Origin: Cupriavidus malaysiensis | Lineage (GTDB): Bacteria > Pseudomonadota > Gammaproteobacteria > Burkholderiales > Burkholderiaceae | Length of the DNA stretch: 64,000 nucleotides | Assembly (NCBI RefSeq): GCF_001854325.1 | Contig: NZ_CP017754.1 | Span: forward strand, 3,596,001-3,660,000 | Direction: 5' to 3' | In this document: positions 18,186 to 28,069 of the stretch, piece after piece | Layout of the letters: every line of letters starts with the position of its first letter | Position numbering within the stretch: position 1 is the first letter of the stretch | Position numbers and translations under genes: made by a program | The notes under the pieces: generated by a model | What the model saw: the letters and a program-made list of their open reading frames with translations, nothing else | Told to the model about the DNA's origin: nothing | Database searches by the model: none

Positions 18186-21008
18186 TCAGTGCGCCTCTTC
18201 CCAGTTGGCGCCGCTGCCGACTTCCGCCACCAGGGGCACGCGCAGCTCGGCCACGCCGCACATCAGCTCGGGCAGCCGGCGCTTGACCAGTTCCAGCTCG
18301 GCCTCGGGCACCTCGAGCACCAGTTCGTCGTGCACCTGCATGATCTGCAGCGTCTGCAGCCGGTCGCGCTCGAGCCAGTCCTGCACCGCGATCATCGACA
18401 GCTTGATCAGGTCCGCCGCCGTGCCCTGCATCGGCGCGTTGATGGCGGCACGTTCGGCGGCCTGGCGGCGCGGGCCGCTGCCGCCATTGATGTCCGGCAG
18501 CCACAGGCGCCGGCCGAACACGGTCTCGACATAGCCCTGCTCGCGCGCGGCCTGCCGGGTGTCCTCCATGTAGCGCGCCACGCCGGGATAGCGCGTGAAG
18601 TAGCGGTCGATGTAGTGCTTGGCCGCCTCGCGCTCGATGCCGAGGTTGCCGGCCAGGCCGAAGGCGCTCATGCCGTAGATCAGGCCGAAGTTGATCACCT
18701 TGGCGTAGCGGCGCTGCTCGCTGCTGACCGCCTCGCGCTCCACGCCGAAGATCTCGGCGGCGGTGGCGCGGTGGATGTCCTCGCCGCGCGCGAAGGCGCC
18801 GAGCAGGTTCTCGTCGCCCGAGATATGGGCCATGATGCGCAGCTCGATCTGCGAGTAGTCGGCCGAGACGATGACGCGGCCCGGCGGCGCGATGAAGGCC
18901 TCGCGGATGCGCCGGCCCTCCTCGGTGCGCACCGGGATGTTCTGCAGGTTCGGGTCGGTCGAGGCCAGCCGTCCGGTCACCGCGGTGGCCTGCCCGTAGC
19001 TGGTGTGCACGCGGCCGGTGGCCGGGTTCACCATCTTGGGCAGCTTGTCGGTGTAGGTGGACTTCAGCTTGGCCAGGCCGCGGTAGTCCAGCAGCAGCTT
19101 GGGCAGCGGATAGTCCTCGGCCAGCTTCTGCAGCACCTCTTCGTCGGTCGAGGGCGCGCCGCTGGCGGTCTTCTTCACCACCGGCAGCTTCATCTGGCCG
19201 AACAGGATCTCGCCGATCTGCTTGGGCGAGCCGAGGTTGAACGGCTGGCCGGCCGCATCGTAGGCGGCCTGCTCCAGCTCCAGCATGCGCTGGCCGAGCT
19301 GCGCGCTCTGCTCGGCCAGGCGCTGCGCGTCGATCAGCACGCCGTTGCGCTCGATCTTCTGCAGCACCACCGAGACCGGCATCTCGATATGCCGGTACAC
19401 GTGTTCGAGGCCGGGCACGGCCTGCAGCTGCGGGAACATGGCGCGGTGCAGGCGCAGCGTCACGTCGGCATCCTCGGCCGCGTACTCGGTGGCGCGCGCC
19501 AGGTCGATCTGGTCGAAGCCGATCTGGCTCGCGCCCTTGCCGCAGACCTCCTCGTAGGTGATGGTCTTGATGCCGAGCAGGCGCTCGGCCAGGCTGTCCA
19601 TGCCGTGGTTGCGGTGAGAGGCCAGCACGTAGCTCTGCAGCATCGTGTCGTGGACGATGCCGCGCAGCGTGACACCATGGTTGGCGAACACATGCGCGTC
19701 GTACTTGATGTTCTGGCCGAGCTTGGGCCGGGCCGGATCTTCCAGCCAGCCGCGCAGGCGCTCCAGCACGAATTCGCGCGTGAGCTGGCCGTGCTGCTCG
19801 ATGCCGGCCACGTCGGGACCACAGTGGCCCACCGGGATGTAGCAGGCCTCGCCCGGCACCAGCGACAGCGAGATGCCAACCAGCCGGGCCTGCATCGGGT
19901 CGAGCGAGGTGGTCTCGGTATCGACGGCCACCAGCGCGCCCTCGGCGAGCCGGTCGAGCCAGGCCTGCAGCGCCGCCTCGGTGGTCACGGTCTCGTAGCG
20001 GGTCTCGGCGGGCGGCGCATCCGGCGCCGGCACCGGGTCGGCCGGCGTCGCGGCCGGGGCGCTGTCGAACAGGCCGCCCTGTGCCTGCGGCGCGCGCGCG
20101 CCGGCGCCCTTGGCGGCCTGCGCGCGCAGGCTGGGCAGGCTCTCGCCGGTCAGTTCGCGCAGCCAGGTCTTGAAGCCATAGCGGGAGAAGAACGCGACCA
20201 GCTTGTCCTTGTCCTCGCCCACGTCCTTGAGGGAGTGGAAATCGGACACAGCCGCACCGAGGTCGCAATCGGTCTTCACCGTGACCAGCGTGCGCGCCAT
20301 CGGCAGCCAGTCCAGGGTCTTGCGCAAGTTCTCGCCGACCACGCCCTTGATACCGTCGGCGCCGGCCATCACCGCATCGAGCGAGCCATGTTCGGTCAGC
20401 CACTTGACCGCGGTCTTGGGGCCCACCTTGGGCACGCCCGGCACGTTGTCGACGGCATCGCCGATCAGCGACAGGTAGTCGACGATGCGCTCCGGCGGCA
20501 CGCCGAACTTGGCCTGCACGCCGGCGGGATCGAGCACTTCGCCGCTCATCGTGTTGACCAGCGTGACCTCGCCGTTGACCAGCTGCGCCAGGTCCTTGTC
20601 GCCGGTCGAGACGACCGTGCGCACACCCTGGGCGGAGGCCTCGCGCGCGAGCGTGCCGATCACGTCGTCGGCCTCCACGCCCTCCACCATCACGATGGGC
20701 CAGCCCAGCGCGCGCACCGCTTCGTGGATGGGTTCGATCTGCCGCGCCAGGTCCTCGGGCATCGAGGGCCGGTGCTCCTTATAGGCCGGATAGAGATCGT
20801 CGCGGAAGGTCTTGCCCTTGGCGTCGAACACGCAGGCGCTATACTCTGCCGGGTAATCGTTGCGCAGCTTGCGCAGCATGTTGATCATGCCGTAGATTGC
20901 CCCTGTGGGCAGCCCCTCGCCATTCCTCAGGTCCGGCAGAGCGTGATACGCGCGATACAAATAGCTCGAACCATCGACGAGCAAGAGTGTTTTTGGACTA
21001 TCCGACAT
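18186..21008 (-). CDS. polA: DNA polymerase I
   Basis: Repair and Okazaki-fragment polymerase. 940 aa, full length, with all three domains. The 5'-3' exonuclease spans about 1-290 (LLLVDGSSYLYRAYHALP, VEADDVIGTLA, SLIGDAVDNVPGVPKVGPKTA). The 3'-5' exonuclease is at about 340-530 (LVAVDTETTSLDPMQARLVG keeps the DxE motif, with EYAAEDADVT). The polymerase follows (VSADYSQIELRIMAHISG and MQVHDELVLEVP). A Pro/Ala-rich linker lies around 310-330. The start is ATG 21008 (MSDSPKTLLLVDG), only 4 bp from the start codon of the divergent LOG gene, so its promoter must overlap the neighbour's reading frame. Confidence 0.98.
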   Translation of the reverse strand: MSDSPKTLLLVDGSSYLYRAYHALPDLRNGEGLPTGAIYGMINMLRKLRNDYPAEYSACVFDAKGKTFRDDLYPAYKEHRPSMPEDLARQIEPIHEAVRALGWPIVMVEGVEADDVIGTLAREASAQGVRTVVSTGDKDLAQLVNGEVTLVNTMSGEVLDPAGVQAKFGVPPERIVDYLSLIGDAVDNVPGVPKVGPKTAVKWLTEHGSLDAVMAGADGIKGVVGENLRKTLDWLPMARTLVTVKTDCDLGAAVSDFHSLKDVGEDKDKLVAFFSRYGFKTWLRELTGESLPSLRAQAAKGAGARAPQAQGGLFDSAPAATPADPVPAPDAPPAETRYETVTTEAALQAWLDRLAEGALVAVDTETTSLDPMQARLVGISLSLVPGEACYIPVGHCGPDVAGIEQHGQLTREFVLERLRGWLEDPARPKLGQNIKYDAHVFANHGVTLRGIVHDTMLQSYVLASHRNHGMDSLAERLLGIKTITYEEVCGKGASQIGFDQIDLARATEYAAEDADVTLRLHRAMFPQLQAVPGLEHVYRHIEMPVSVVLQKIERNGVLIDAQRLAEQSAQLGQRMLELEQAAYDAAGQPFNLGSPKQIGEILFGQMKLPVVKKTASGAPSTDEEVLQKLAEDYPLPKLLLDYRGLAKLKSTYTDKLPKMVNPATGRVHTSYGQATAVTGRLASTDPNLQNIPVRTEEGRRIREAFIAPPGRVIVSADYSQIELRIMAHISGDENLLGAFARGEDIHRATAAEIFGVEREAVSSEQRRYAKVINFGLIYGMSAFGLAGNLGIEREAAKHYIDRYFTRYPGVARYMEDTRQAAREQGYVETVFGRRLWLPDINGGSGPRRQAAERAAINAPMQGTAADLIKLSMIAVQDWLERDRLQTLQIMQVHDELVLEVPEAELELVKRRLPELMCGVAELRVPLVAEVGSGANWEEAH

Positions 21009-21012
21009 TCCC

Positions 21013-21945
21013 ATGGACTCTAAATTGATTGGTGCCGCGGCTGACGGCACCGCCACCGCTCCCGTTTCCGACGCCACCGAAGGCCATCAGGCCACGGCCG
21101 GCGCCGCGACCGCTCCCGGCACCCAGCCTGACACGCCGGCGCGTCCCGCCGCGGACGCCAATGCGAATGCGAATACCGGTGGCGCCGGCGCTGGCGCCGC
21201 CGGCCTGCGGGCCAATCCGCGCAAGATGATCCCCAGCCTGCGCGCTCTGGCGGACGAAGATCGCGCCACGGCGAAGAAAGCTCGCGCCTCGTGGCAAATG
21301 TTCACGATTATGGCAGAGTTCATCGAGGCCACCGAGTACCTGTCGGAGATCCGGCCGGCGGTCTCGATCTACGGCAGCGCGCGCCTGCGCGAGGACTCGC
21401 CGTACTACCAGCAGACCATCGAGATCGCGCGCCTGTTCTCCGACGCGGGCTTCGCCGTGATCTCCGGCGGCGGCCCCGGCATCATGGAAGCGGCCAACAA
21501 GGGCGCGCATGCCGGCAAGTCCGCCAGCGTCGGCCTGAACATCGAACTGCCGCACGAGCAGCAGGGCAATCCTTACCAGGACATCGCCATGCGCTTCCGC
21601 CACTTCTTCACGCGCAAGGTGACCTTCGTCAAGAACTCCGACGCCTTCATCGTGATGCCGGGCGGTTTCGGCACGCTCGACGAGCTGGCGGAGGTGCTGA
21701 CGCTGGTGCAGACGGGCAAGTCGCGCTCCGTGCCGATCGTGATGTTCGGCAGCCGCTTCTGGAAGGGCCTGCTCGACTGGTTCCGCTTCACGCTGCTGCC
21801 GATGGGCCTGATCGCCGAACACGACCTCGACCTGATGAAGATCGTCGACGAGCCGCACGAAGTGCTGGAAGCGGTCTACGAGTACTACGAGCGCCGCGGT
21901 GGCGACAAGCCGATCCCGCCCAAGGAAGAGATGTTCTACCTGTAA
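21013..21945 (+). CDS. LOG family protein (TIGR00730)
   Basis: 310 aa Rossmann-fold protein of the LOG/lysine-decarboxylase-like family. Characterised members hydrolyse cytokinin riboside or other nucleoside monophosphates. It contains SGGGPGIMEAANKGA and PGGFGTLDELAEVL, the family's nucleotide-binding and PGGxGTxxE motifs. The first 71 residues are a low-complexity Ala/Thr/Gly/Pro/Asn region. The conserved protein begins at a second in-frame ATG at 21226 (MIPSLRALADEDRATAKKAR), which would leave 217 bp to polA. Which start is used cannot be decided from sequence; ATG 21013 lacks a good ribosome-binding site. Confidence 0.88.
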   Translation: MDSKLIGAAADGTATAPVSDATEGHQATAGAATAPGTQPDTPARPAADANANANTGGAGAGAAGLRANPRKMIPSLRALADEDRATAKKARASWQMFTIMAEFIEATEYLSEIRPAVSIYGSARLREDSPYYQQTIEIARLFSDAGFAVISGGGPGIMEAANKGAHAGKSASVGLNIELPHEQQGNPYQDIAMRFRHFFTRKVTFVKNSDAFIVMPGGFGTLDELAEVLTLVQTGKSRSVPIVMFGSRFWKGLLDWFRFTLLPMGLIAEHDLDLMKIVDEPHEVLEAVYEYYERRGGDKPIPPKEEMFYL

Positions 21946-22127
21946 GGCGGCCGACAGCATCCCGTCCACGGGCGGCCGTGGTGCATCGGAAGCCACCGCG
22001 GCAGCTCCTGCCCGGCGGGACTTGCTAGAATGGAAGCCTGTCACACTGCGTCAGCCCGGCGCCGCCGGGCCGCAGCGGATTTCCGCCGTGCGGCGCCTGG
22101 CGCGCCCGCGCAGCACAGGAGCCTCGA

Positions 22128-22523
22128 ATGCACTCCCCTACCCGAATGGCCGCGATGCCCGCGGCGCGACCGACGACCGGCCGCGCCCTGCTGCTTGCCG
22201 CCGCCGTGCTGGCGCTAGCCGCGCCGGCGTGGGTACAGGCCCAGGGCAACGCCTTGTCGCAGGAAGAACTGGACCAGATCAACAACCAGCCGATCGCGCC
22301 GCAGGCCAAGACCCAGATCAACCGGCCGCGCGAGCCGAGCTTCCAGCTCGACGAGCGTGACGGCACCCAGGTACGCGAGTACCGGAACAAAGGCCAGGCG
22401 ACCGACATCCAGGTCAAGTCCGGCTTCGGCACCCGCTACCAGATGAGCAAGCCGGAAGACAGTTCGCCCAAGATCCGGGATCACGAGGTCAACCGCGTGC
22501 CCTCGGTCAACCTGCAGTTCTGA
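22128..22523 (+). CDS. DUF2782 domain-containing exported protein
   Basis: 131 aa. The N-terminus is a Sec signal peptide (hydrophobic [19 protein letters not shown], cleavage near residue 39). The mature part is small and charged, with a conserved [24 protein letters not shown] segment split over two strands, as in DUF2782 of betaproteobacteria. The family is usually found beside polA and thrB, as here. Its function is unknown. A CAGGAG ribosome-binding site at about 22116-22121 supports ATG 22128; a second ATG lies six codons on. Confidence 0.85.
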   Translation: MHSPTRMAAMPAARPTTGRALLLAAAVLALAAPAWVQAQGNALSQEELDQINNQPIAPQAKTQINRPREPSFQLDERDGTQVREYRNKGQATDIQVKSGFGTRYQMSKPEDSSPKIRDHEVNRVPSVNLQF

Positions 22524-22620
22524 GCCCGCGCGGCACTGCCGCGGCGGCCCTCCGGCAGTCATGCCGCGGCGGCGGACGCCCTTGCGCCCGCCGCTTCCGT
22601 TTTCACCTCACACGACTAGT

Positions 22621-23604
22621 ATGGCCGTATTCACCACGGTCTCGCAGGACGAGATCGCCAGCTGGCTGCTGGACTACGACCTGGGCACGGTACGCGATTT
22701 CCGCGGCATTGCCTCGGGTATCGAGAACAGCAACTTCTTCCTGACCACGGAGCGGGACGGGCACACGCAGCAGTACGTGCTGACCATCTTCGAGCGGCTG
22801 AGCTTCACCCAGCTGCCCTACTACCTGCACCTGATGGCCCACCTGGCGGCGCGCGGCATCCGCGTGCCGGCGCCGATCCCGGCCCGCGACGGCGAGATCC
22901 TGCGCGCGCTCAAGGGCAAGCCCGCCACCATCGTCACGCGCCTGCCCGGCAGCTCGCAGCTCGCGCCGGATGCCGGCCATTGCGCCGAGGTCGGCGACAT
23001 GCTGGCGCGCATGCACCTGGCCGGCCAGGATTACGGCCGCAGCCAGCCCAATCTGCGCAGCCTGGCCTGGTGGCAGCAGACCGAGCCCGAGATCCTGCCC
23101 TTCCTCGACGGGGTGCAGCGCGATCTCCTGCGCGACGAGATCGCCCACCAGGCGGCCTTCTTCGCCAGCGCCGACTACGCCGCGCTGCCGGGCGGCCCCT
23201 GCCACTGTGACCTGTTCCGCGACAATGTGCTGTTCGAGGACACGCCGCAGGGCGGGCACCGCCTGGGCGGCTTCTTCGACTTCTACTTCGCGGGCCACGA
23301 CAAGTGGCTCTTCGATCTCGCCGTCACGGTCAACGACTGGTGTATCGATCTCGCCACCGGCGCCCTGGACGCCGGGCGTGCAAGCGCGCTGCTGCAGGCT
23401 TATCATGCCGTGAGGCCGCTCAGTGAGACGGAGGCCGCACACTGGCAAGACATGCTGCGGGCCGGCGCGCTGCGCTTCTGGGTATCCCGCCTGTGGGACT
23501 TCTACCTGCCGCGCGAAGCCGACATCCTGCAGCCGCACGACCCGACCCATTTCGAACGCATCCTGCGCCAGCGCCTCGCGACCCAGGCGCTGCCCTGGAC
23601 CTGA
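22621..23604 (+). CDS. thrB: Homoserine kinase, APH/ThrB2 type
   Basis: Phosphorylates L-homoserine on the route to threonine. This is the aminoglycoside-phosphotransferase-fold form found in pseudomonads and betaproteobacteria, not the GHMP-kinase ThrB of E. coli. 327 aa, starting [20 protein letters not shown] at ATG 22621. [13 protein letters not shown] is the nucleotide-binding region. The catalytic loop is [14 protein letters not shown], followed by the metal-binding [12 protein letters not shown]. It follows the DUF2782 gene and precedes the BPSS1780-type gene by 17 bp, probably as one operon. Confidence 0.94.
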   Translation: MAVFTTVSQDEIASWLLDYDLGTVRDFRGIASGIENSNFFLTTERDGHTQQYVLTIFERLSFTQLPYYLHLMAHLAARGIRVPAPIPARDGEILRALKGKPATIVTRLPGSSQLAPDAGHCAEVGDMLARMHLAGQDYGRSQPNLRSLAWWQQTEPEILPFLDGVQRDLLRDEIAHQAAFFASADYAALPGGPCHCDLFRDNVLFEDTPQGGHRLGGFFDFYFAGHDKWLFDLAVTVNDWCIDLATGALDAGRASALLQAYHAVRPLSETEAAHWQDMLRAGALRFWVSRLWDFYLPREADILQPHDPTHFERILRQRLATQALPWT

Positions 23605-23621
23605 GCCGGATCCGAATCGCC

Positions 23622-24410
23622 ATGCAACTACTGGAAGTCCCCGCCAAGGAAGGCTACGTCTGGTTCCGCCAGGGTATCTGGCTGTTCCGCAAGAACCCGC
23701 TCGCCTTCCTGATGCTGCTGTTCATCTACCTGATCGCGGCGCAACTGGCCATCTTCGTGCCCCTGTTCGGCGTGATCGCGCTGCTGGTTGCCACGCCCGG
23801 CCTGTCGGTCGGCATCATGACCGCCTGCCGGGAAGTGATCCAGAACAAGCGCGTGCTGCCCACGGTGCTGCTGGCCGGGTTCCGCACCAACGGCAAGCAG
23901 GCCACACGCCACCTGCTCGTGCTGGGCGGCATCTACGCGTGCCTGGTGTTCGTGCTCAGCCTGATCGCCGGCGCGGTCGTCAACGTCAGCGACCTGCTGC
24001 CCATCCTGCTCAAGGAAGAAGCCCCCTCGGCCGAGGCGGTGCGGCAGATGTACTACGCGCTGGTGGTCGGCGCGGTGCTGTACACGCCGATCGCGATGAT
24101 GTTCTGGTTCGCGCCGCTGCTGGCCGCCTGGCACAACGTGCCGCCGGTGAAGGCCATGTTCTTCAGCTGGACCGCATGCTGGCGCAACCGCGGCGCCTTC
24201 TTCACCTATGCGCTGCTGTTCGCCGTGCTGATGGTCGCCATCCCCTTCTTCCTGGAGGCCGTGTTCAGCGCCTTCGGCGCCGAGACGGTGCTGTCCTTCC
24301 TGGTGACGCCGTACTCGCTGCTGATGCTGGCGATCCTCTACTGCTCCTTCTACGCGACCTACCGCGGCTGCTTCAACGTGCCGCCCGCCGAAGCCCCCCC
24401 CTCGGCCTGA
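23622..24410 (+). CDS. BPSS1780 family membrane protein
   Basis: 262 aa integral membrane protein with about six hydrophobic segments and a conserved N-terminus (MQLLEVPAKEGYVWFRQGIW). The family is named after a Burkholderia pseudomallei locus and has no assigned function. It starts at ATG 23622, 17 bp after thrB, and is likely co-transcribed with it. A 9 bp hairpin follows 11 bp after the stop. Confidence 0.86.
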   Translation: MQLLEVPAKEGYVWFRQGIWLFRKNPLAFLMLLFIYLIAAQLAIFVPLFGVIALLVATPGLSVGIMTACREVIQNKRVLPTVLLAGFRTNGKQATRHLLVLGGIYACLVFVLSLIAGAVVNVSDLLPILLKEEAPSAEAVRQMYYALVVGAVLYTPIAMMFWFAPLLAAWHNVPPVKAMFFSWTACWRNRGAFFTYALLFAVLMVAIPFFLEAVFSAFGAETVLSFLVTPYSLLMLAILYCSFYATYRGCFNVPPAEAPPSA

Positions 24411-24421
24411 CACGCGGCGCG

Positions 24422-24442
24422 AGGACCGGCGCCGCCGGTCCT
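24422..24442 (+). other. Hairpin after the BPSS1780-type gene
   Basis: A perfect 9 bp stem (AGGACCGGC / GCCGGTCCT) with a 3 nt loop. It is followed by CTGCCCCCCTTCCC rather than a U-run, so intrinsic termination is doubtful. It lies in the 210 bp gap between converging genes; nothing else stands out there. Confidence 0.4.
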
Positions 24443-24620
24443 GCCCCCCTTCCCGCCGCTAGTCCACTGAATCACTGAAATCGGTCGGTGCCTGCCATGC
24501 CATGCGGGCTCATCGCGTCGCTGCAAAGGCTCGCCATCGCCGTGCGATAGCTGCGCTTTGCGCCTGGCGCTGATTCCCACATGACATGGCCCTCCCCTCT
24601 CATTTCCATGATTCTGCGGA

Positions 24621-25382
24621 CTAGGACTGCCCGCCGGTCCCGCGCCGCAATACGTCGAGCAGTTCCATCGGCAAGGGAAAGACGATGGTCGAGCTCTTGT
24701 CGCCGGCGATCTGCGTCAGCGTCTGCAGGTAGCGCAACTGCATGGCCTGCGGCTGGCGCGCCAGCATCTGGGCAGCCTCGAGCAGTTTCTCGGAGGCCTG
24801 CAACTCGCCCTCGGCGTGGATCACCTTGGCGCGGCGCTCGCGCTCGGCCTCGGCCTGGCGGGCGATGGCGCGTACCATCGACTCATTGAGATCGACGTGC
24901 TTGATCTCCACGTTGGAGACCTTGATGCCCCAGGCATCGGTCTGCGCGTCGAGCACCTTCTGGATATCCAGGTTGAGGCGCTCGCGCTCGGCCAGCATCT
25001 CGTCCAGCTCGTGCTTGCCGAGCACGGCGCGCAGCGTGGTCTGCGCGAGCTGGCTGGTCGCTTCCAGGAAATTGGCCACCTGGATGATGGCGCGCTCGGG
25101 ATCGACCACACGGAAGTAGACCACGGCGTTCACCTTGACCGAGACGTTGTCGTGCGAGATCACGTCCTGCGGCGGCACGTCGAACACGATGGTGCGCAAG
25201 TCCACGCGCACCATCTGCTGCACGGCCGGGATCAGCAGCACCAGCCCCGGCCCCTTGACGCGCCAGAAGCGGCCCAGCATGAAGACGACGCCACGCTCGT
25301 ACTCGCGCAGCACGCGGAAGGCGCTGGCGATCAGCAACACCAGCAGGAAGACGACACCGCCAAAGCTGAAGCCGTAGGCCAT
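24621..25382 (-). CDS. Slipin (SPFH/stomatin family) membrane protein
   Basis: 253 aa. A short N-terminal membrane segment (about residues 4-22) is followed by the SPFH/band-7 domain ([20 protein letters not shown] onward). A charged helical region (about 175-215, rich in Ala, Glu and Arg) drives oligomerisation in this family. Slipins form membrane scaffolds and are cut by the partner NfeD protease in archaeal homologues. The NfeD gene is immediately upstream with 2 bp between, so they form a co-transcribed pair. The start is ATG 25382 ([12 protein letters not shown]). Confidence 0.92.
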   Translation of the reverse strand: MAYGFSFGGVVFLLVLLIASAFRVLREYERGVVFMLGRFWRVKGPGLVLLIPAVQQMVRVDLRTIVFDVPPQDVISHDNVSVKVNAVVYFRVVDPERAIIQVANFLEATSQLAQTTLRAVLGKHELDEMLAERERLNLDIQKVLDAQTDAWGIKVSNVEIKHVDLNESMVRAIARQAEAERERRAKVIHAEGELQASEKLLEAAQMLARQPQAMQLRYLQTLTQIAGDKSSTIVFPLPMELLDVLRRGTGGQS

Positions 25383-25384
25383 GG

Positions 25385-26833
25385 TCAGGCTCCTTTCTCG
25401 ATGGAAGCGATGGGCGGCGACGCGTCCGGCGCCTGCCCTCCGGCACCGCCGTCCGCATCCGGCGACACCTCCAGCACCAGGCCCTCGCGCCGCATCACGC
25501 GCACGCGCTGGCCGCGCGCCAGCGGCTGCGCGCCGCGGATGCGCCAGCGCTCGCCGCGCACCTCCGCCCAGCCGTCGCCGCGGCAATCCTCCAGCACCAC
25601 GCCCGACGCGCCGACCAGGATATCGCCACCGCTCACCACCGGCCGCCGTCGTGCGCGCAGCAGCATGGTCGACATGGCCAGCAGGAAGAGCCCGCTGACC
25701 AGCGAGAGCGCCACCACCAGGCCCACCGGCACGCCGAAGCCGGGCACATCGGTATTGATCAGCATGACCGCGCCGAAAGCGAAGGCCACGATGCCGCCCA
25801 CCCCCAGCGTACCGAAGGTGGGCAGGAACAGCTCCGCCACCATGCAGCCGATACCCAGCGCCACCAGGGCCAGCCCCGCATAGTTGACCGGCAGCATCTG
25901 CAGCGCGAACAGCGCCAGCAGCAGGCAGATGGCGCCAGCCACGCCGGGCAGCACCATGCCCGGCGTGGAGAACTCGAAGATCAGTCCATAGATGCCGATC
26001 ATCATCATGACCAGCGCCACGCTGGGCTCGGTGATGACGGCCAGGAAGCGGTCGCGCCAGTCCGGCGCCAGCATCCGCACCGGCGCATGCGCGGTATGCA
26101 GGACCAGCGGCTCGCCACCCGGCGCGAGCCGCACGCTGCGGCCGTCCAGCGCACGCAGCAGCGCCGGCAAGTCGGGCACGACGAGATCCGCCACGTGCTG
26201 CGACACCGCCTCGCCGGCAGACAGGCTGACCGCTTCGCGCACCGCGCGCTCGCCCCAGTCCGCGTTGCGCCCGCGCAGTTGTGCCAGGCCGCGGATATAG
26301 GCCGAGGCATCATGCATCTGCTTGCGCTCCATGGTGTCGGCCGGTGCCGCCTGCGGCGCGCTGCCCGGCACCGCGGCGGGCGGGGCGCCGCCCGGCTGCG
26401 CGCCGCCCAGGCCGATCTGGACCGGGCTGGCGGCGCCCAGGTTGGTGCCCGGCGCCATCGCCGCGATATGGCTGGCATACAGGATGTAGGTACCGGCGCT
26501 GGCGGCGCGCGCGCCGCCCGGGTAGACATAGCTGGCGACGGGCACGCGCGAGGCGAGGATGCCCTGGATGATCTCGCGCATCGACAGGTCGAGCCCGCCG
26601 GGCGTATCCATCTCGATCACGACCAGCTGGGCACCGTCCTGCTGCGCGTGCGCCATGCCGCGCAGCAGGTAGCCGGCGCTGGCCGGCCCGATCGCGCCGT
26701 GCAGCGGCAGCACATAGACCGGCGCGCCGGCCGGCTCGGCGCCCGCCAGCCAGCCGACGGCGGCCAGCAGCAGGCACAAGGCGACGGCCAGCCGCCGCAT
26801 CAGGGCAAAGGGAAAGAACGAGTCGGGCATCAT
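25385..26833 (-). CDS. NfeD family membrane-bound serine protease
   Basis: 482 aa. An N-terminal signal/anchor (about 12-32) precedes a ClpP-class periplasmic protease domain (about 38-290). The likely nucleophile is S112 in ARAASAGTY and the general base K171. A Gly/Ala/Pro-rich insert (about 141-166) lies between them. Four or five membrane segments follow (about 295-420), then a C-terminal OB-fold NfeD domain (about 425-482). Homologues cleave the C-terminus of their partner slipin, encoded 2 bp downstream. Starts at 26833, 26830 or 26800 are possible; none has a strong ribosome-binding site. Confidence 0.9.
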   Translation of the reverse strand: MMPDSFFPFALMRRLAVALCLLLAAVGWLAGAEPAGAPVYVLPLHGAIGPASAGYLLRGMAHAQQDGAQLVVIEMDTPGGLDLSMREIIQGILASRVPVASYVYPGGARAASAGTYILYASHIAAMAPGTNLGAASPVQIGLGGAQPGGAPPAAVPGSAPQAAPADTMERKQMHDASAYIRGLAQLRGRNADWGERAVREAVSLSAGEAVSQHVADLVVPDLPALLRALDGRSVRLAPGGEPLVLHTAHAPVRMLAPDWRDRFLAVITEPSVALVMMMIGIYGLIFEFSTPGMVLPGVAGAICLLLALFALQMLPVNYAGLALVALGIGCMVAELFLPTFGTLGVGGIVAFAFGAVMLINTDVPGFGVPVGLVVALSLVSGLFLLAMSTMLLRARRRPVVSGGDILVGASGVVLEDCRGDGWAEVRGERWRIRGAQPLARGQRVRVMRREGLVLEVSPDADGGAGGQAPDASPPIASIEKGA

Positions 26834-26985
26834 CGCGGGCAGCCGCAGCTGCGCAATGCCGTGGCGGCACCACTTCCAGTGTAGGCGACCGGGCACATCG
26901 CGGTGCGGGCAGCTTGGTATCCGTCGGCGCTGTCGCCGCGGCGCGCGCAGTCGCCTGAAGCCGCCTCAGGCCGCCTCAGGTTAGC

Positions 26986-27864
26986 TCAGGCGGCCGCCGC
27001 CAAGTCGCTGCCATGCCCCCGCACCACGTCGGCGAGTGCGTCCAGGGCAGCACTCGCCATCGACGGATGCCACACCAGGCGGGTGGTCACGCGGCCGGCC
27101 TCGCCCAGGCTGTGCACGCTGACCTTGGGCGGCTCGGGATACAGGCCCAGCACCGAGCGCGGTGCGATGGCGGCACCGATGCCGGCCGCCACGCAAGCGA
27201 CGATGGCATGGTAGGAGCCCAGTTCCAGCACGCGCAGCGGGGAAGCGCCAGCGCCGGCACACCAGGCCTCGAAGCGGGCGCGGTAGTGGCAGCCGGCCTC
27301 GAAGGCCAGCAAGGTGCCGGTCTCGAGATCCGCGGCGCTGCGGATGGGGCGGTGGCGCGCATGCGCGATCACCACCAGTTCTTCCTCGAAGGCCGGCAGC
27401 GCCACCAGCCCGGGATCGATCACCGGCTCGGCAACGAAGACGCAGTCCACCTCGAAGCGGGCCAGGGCCAGCAAGGCCTGTCGCGTCGGGCAGGTGACCA
27501 GTTCGAGCTGCACGTCGGGCCAGGCCTGGTGATAGCTGGAGAGCACGGCCGGCAGGCGGCTCGCCGCCGTGCTTTCCATCGAGGCGATGCGCAGGCGCCC
27601 GCGCGGCCTGGCCGGCTGCACCGCCTGGCGCGCCTCGTCGGCCAACTGCAACATGCGGCGCGCATAGTCGAACAGGGTCTGGCCGGCCGGCGTCAGTACC
27701 ATGCGCTTGCCATCGCGCACGAACAGTTCCACGCCCAGCGACTGCTCCAGCTGGCGGATGCGGGTGGTGACATTGGACTGCACGCGGTGCAGGCGCTCGG
27801 CGGCGCGCGTCACGCCACCCGCCTCCACCACCGTGCGGAAGATTTCCAGGGCGGCCAGGTCCAT
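26986..27864 (-). CDS. LysR-type transcriptional regulator
   Basis: 292 aa. The N-terminal winged helix-turn-helix (MDLAALEIFRTVVEAGGVTR, then RAAERLHRVQSNVTTRIRQLE) is typical of LysR proteins. The effector-binding domain spans about 90-285. The start is ATG 27864. It diverges from the YbfB-type transporter gene. The 205 bp between them holds an A/T-rich dyad (27938-27962) that is a probable operator. It most likely controls that transporter and perhaps its own gene; the inducer is unknown. Confidence 0.92.
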   Translation of the reverse strand: MDLAALEIFRTVVEAGGVTRAAERLHRVQSNVTTRIRQLEQSLGVELFVRDGKRMVLTPAGQTLFDYARRMLQLADEARQAVQPARPRGRLRIASMESTAASRLPAVLSSYHQAWPDVQLELVTCPTRQALLALARFEVDCVFVAEPVIDPGLVALPAFEEELVVIAHARHRPIRSAADLETGTLLAFEAGCHYRARFEAWCAGAGASPLRVLELGSYHAIVACVAAGIGAAIAPRSVLGLYPEPPKVSVHSLGEAGRVTTRLVWHPSMASAALDALADVVRGHGSDLAAAA

Positions 27865-27937
27865 GTGAAGACTCCTTGCCGGCGCACAGGCCGGCGCATG
27901 GCCGGGAACCTTCCGGTGCAGGCCCCGAACCATCTCA

Positions 27938-27962
27938 AATCAAGATGTAGTCGATCTTAATT
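27938..27962. promoter_or_regulatory. Probable LysR operator in the divergent promoter region
   Basis: A dyad with AAGAT (27942-27946) and ATCTT (27954-27958) around a 7 bp centre, extended by AAT and ATT after one mismatched base pair on each side. It lies 74 bp before the LysR ATG and about 108 bp before the MFS ATG. It is in the only A/T-rich patch of the gap, the position and size expected of an LTTR recognition site. Confidence 0.6.
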
Positions 27963-28069
27963 ATTCATTTATAGGGATGCAAGCCAGAGCGTAGCATGGC
28001 AAGGACAGGTTGGCACAGGCCCTCTCGGCTGAGACGGCCCGGCAAACCGACCGATGAGGACGACACGAC

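Noticed and set aside
24481..24620. Small gene in the gap between the BPSS1780-type and slipin genes
   Set aside because: Only short Arg/Ala-rich frames on both strands, no ribosome-binding site and no resemblance to a known protein.
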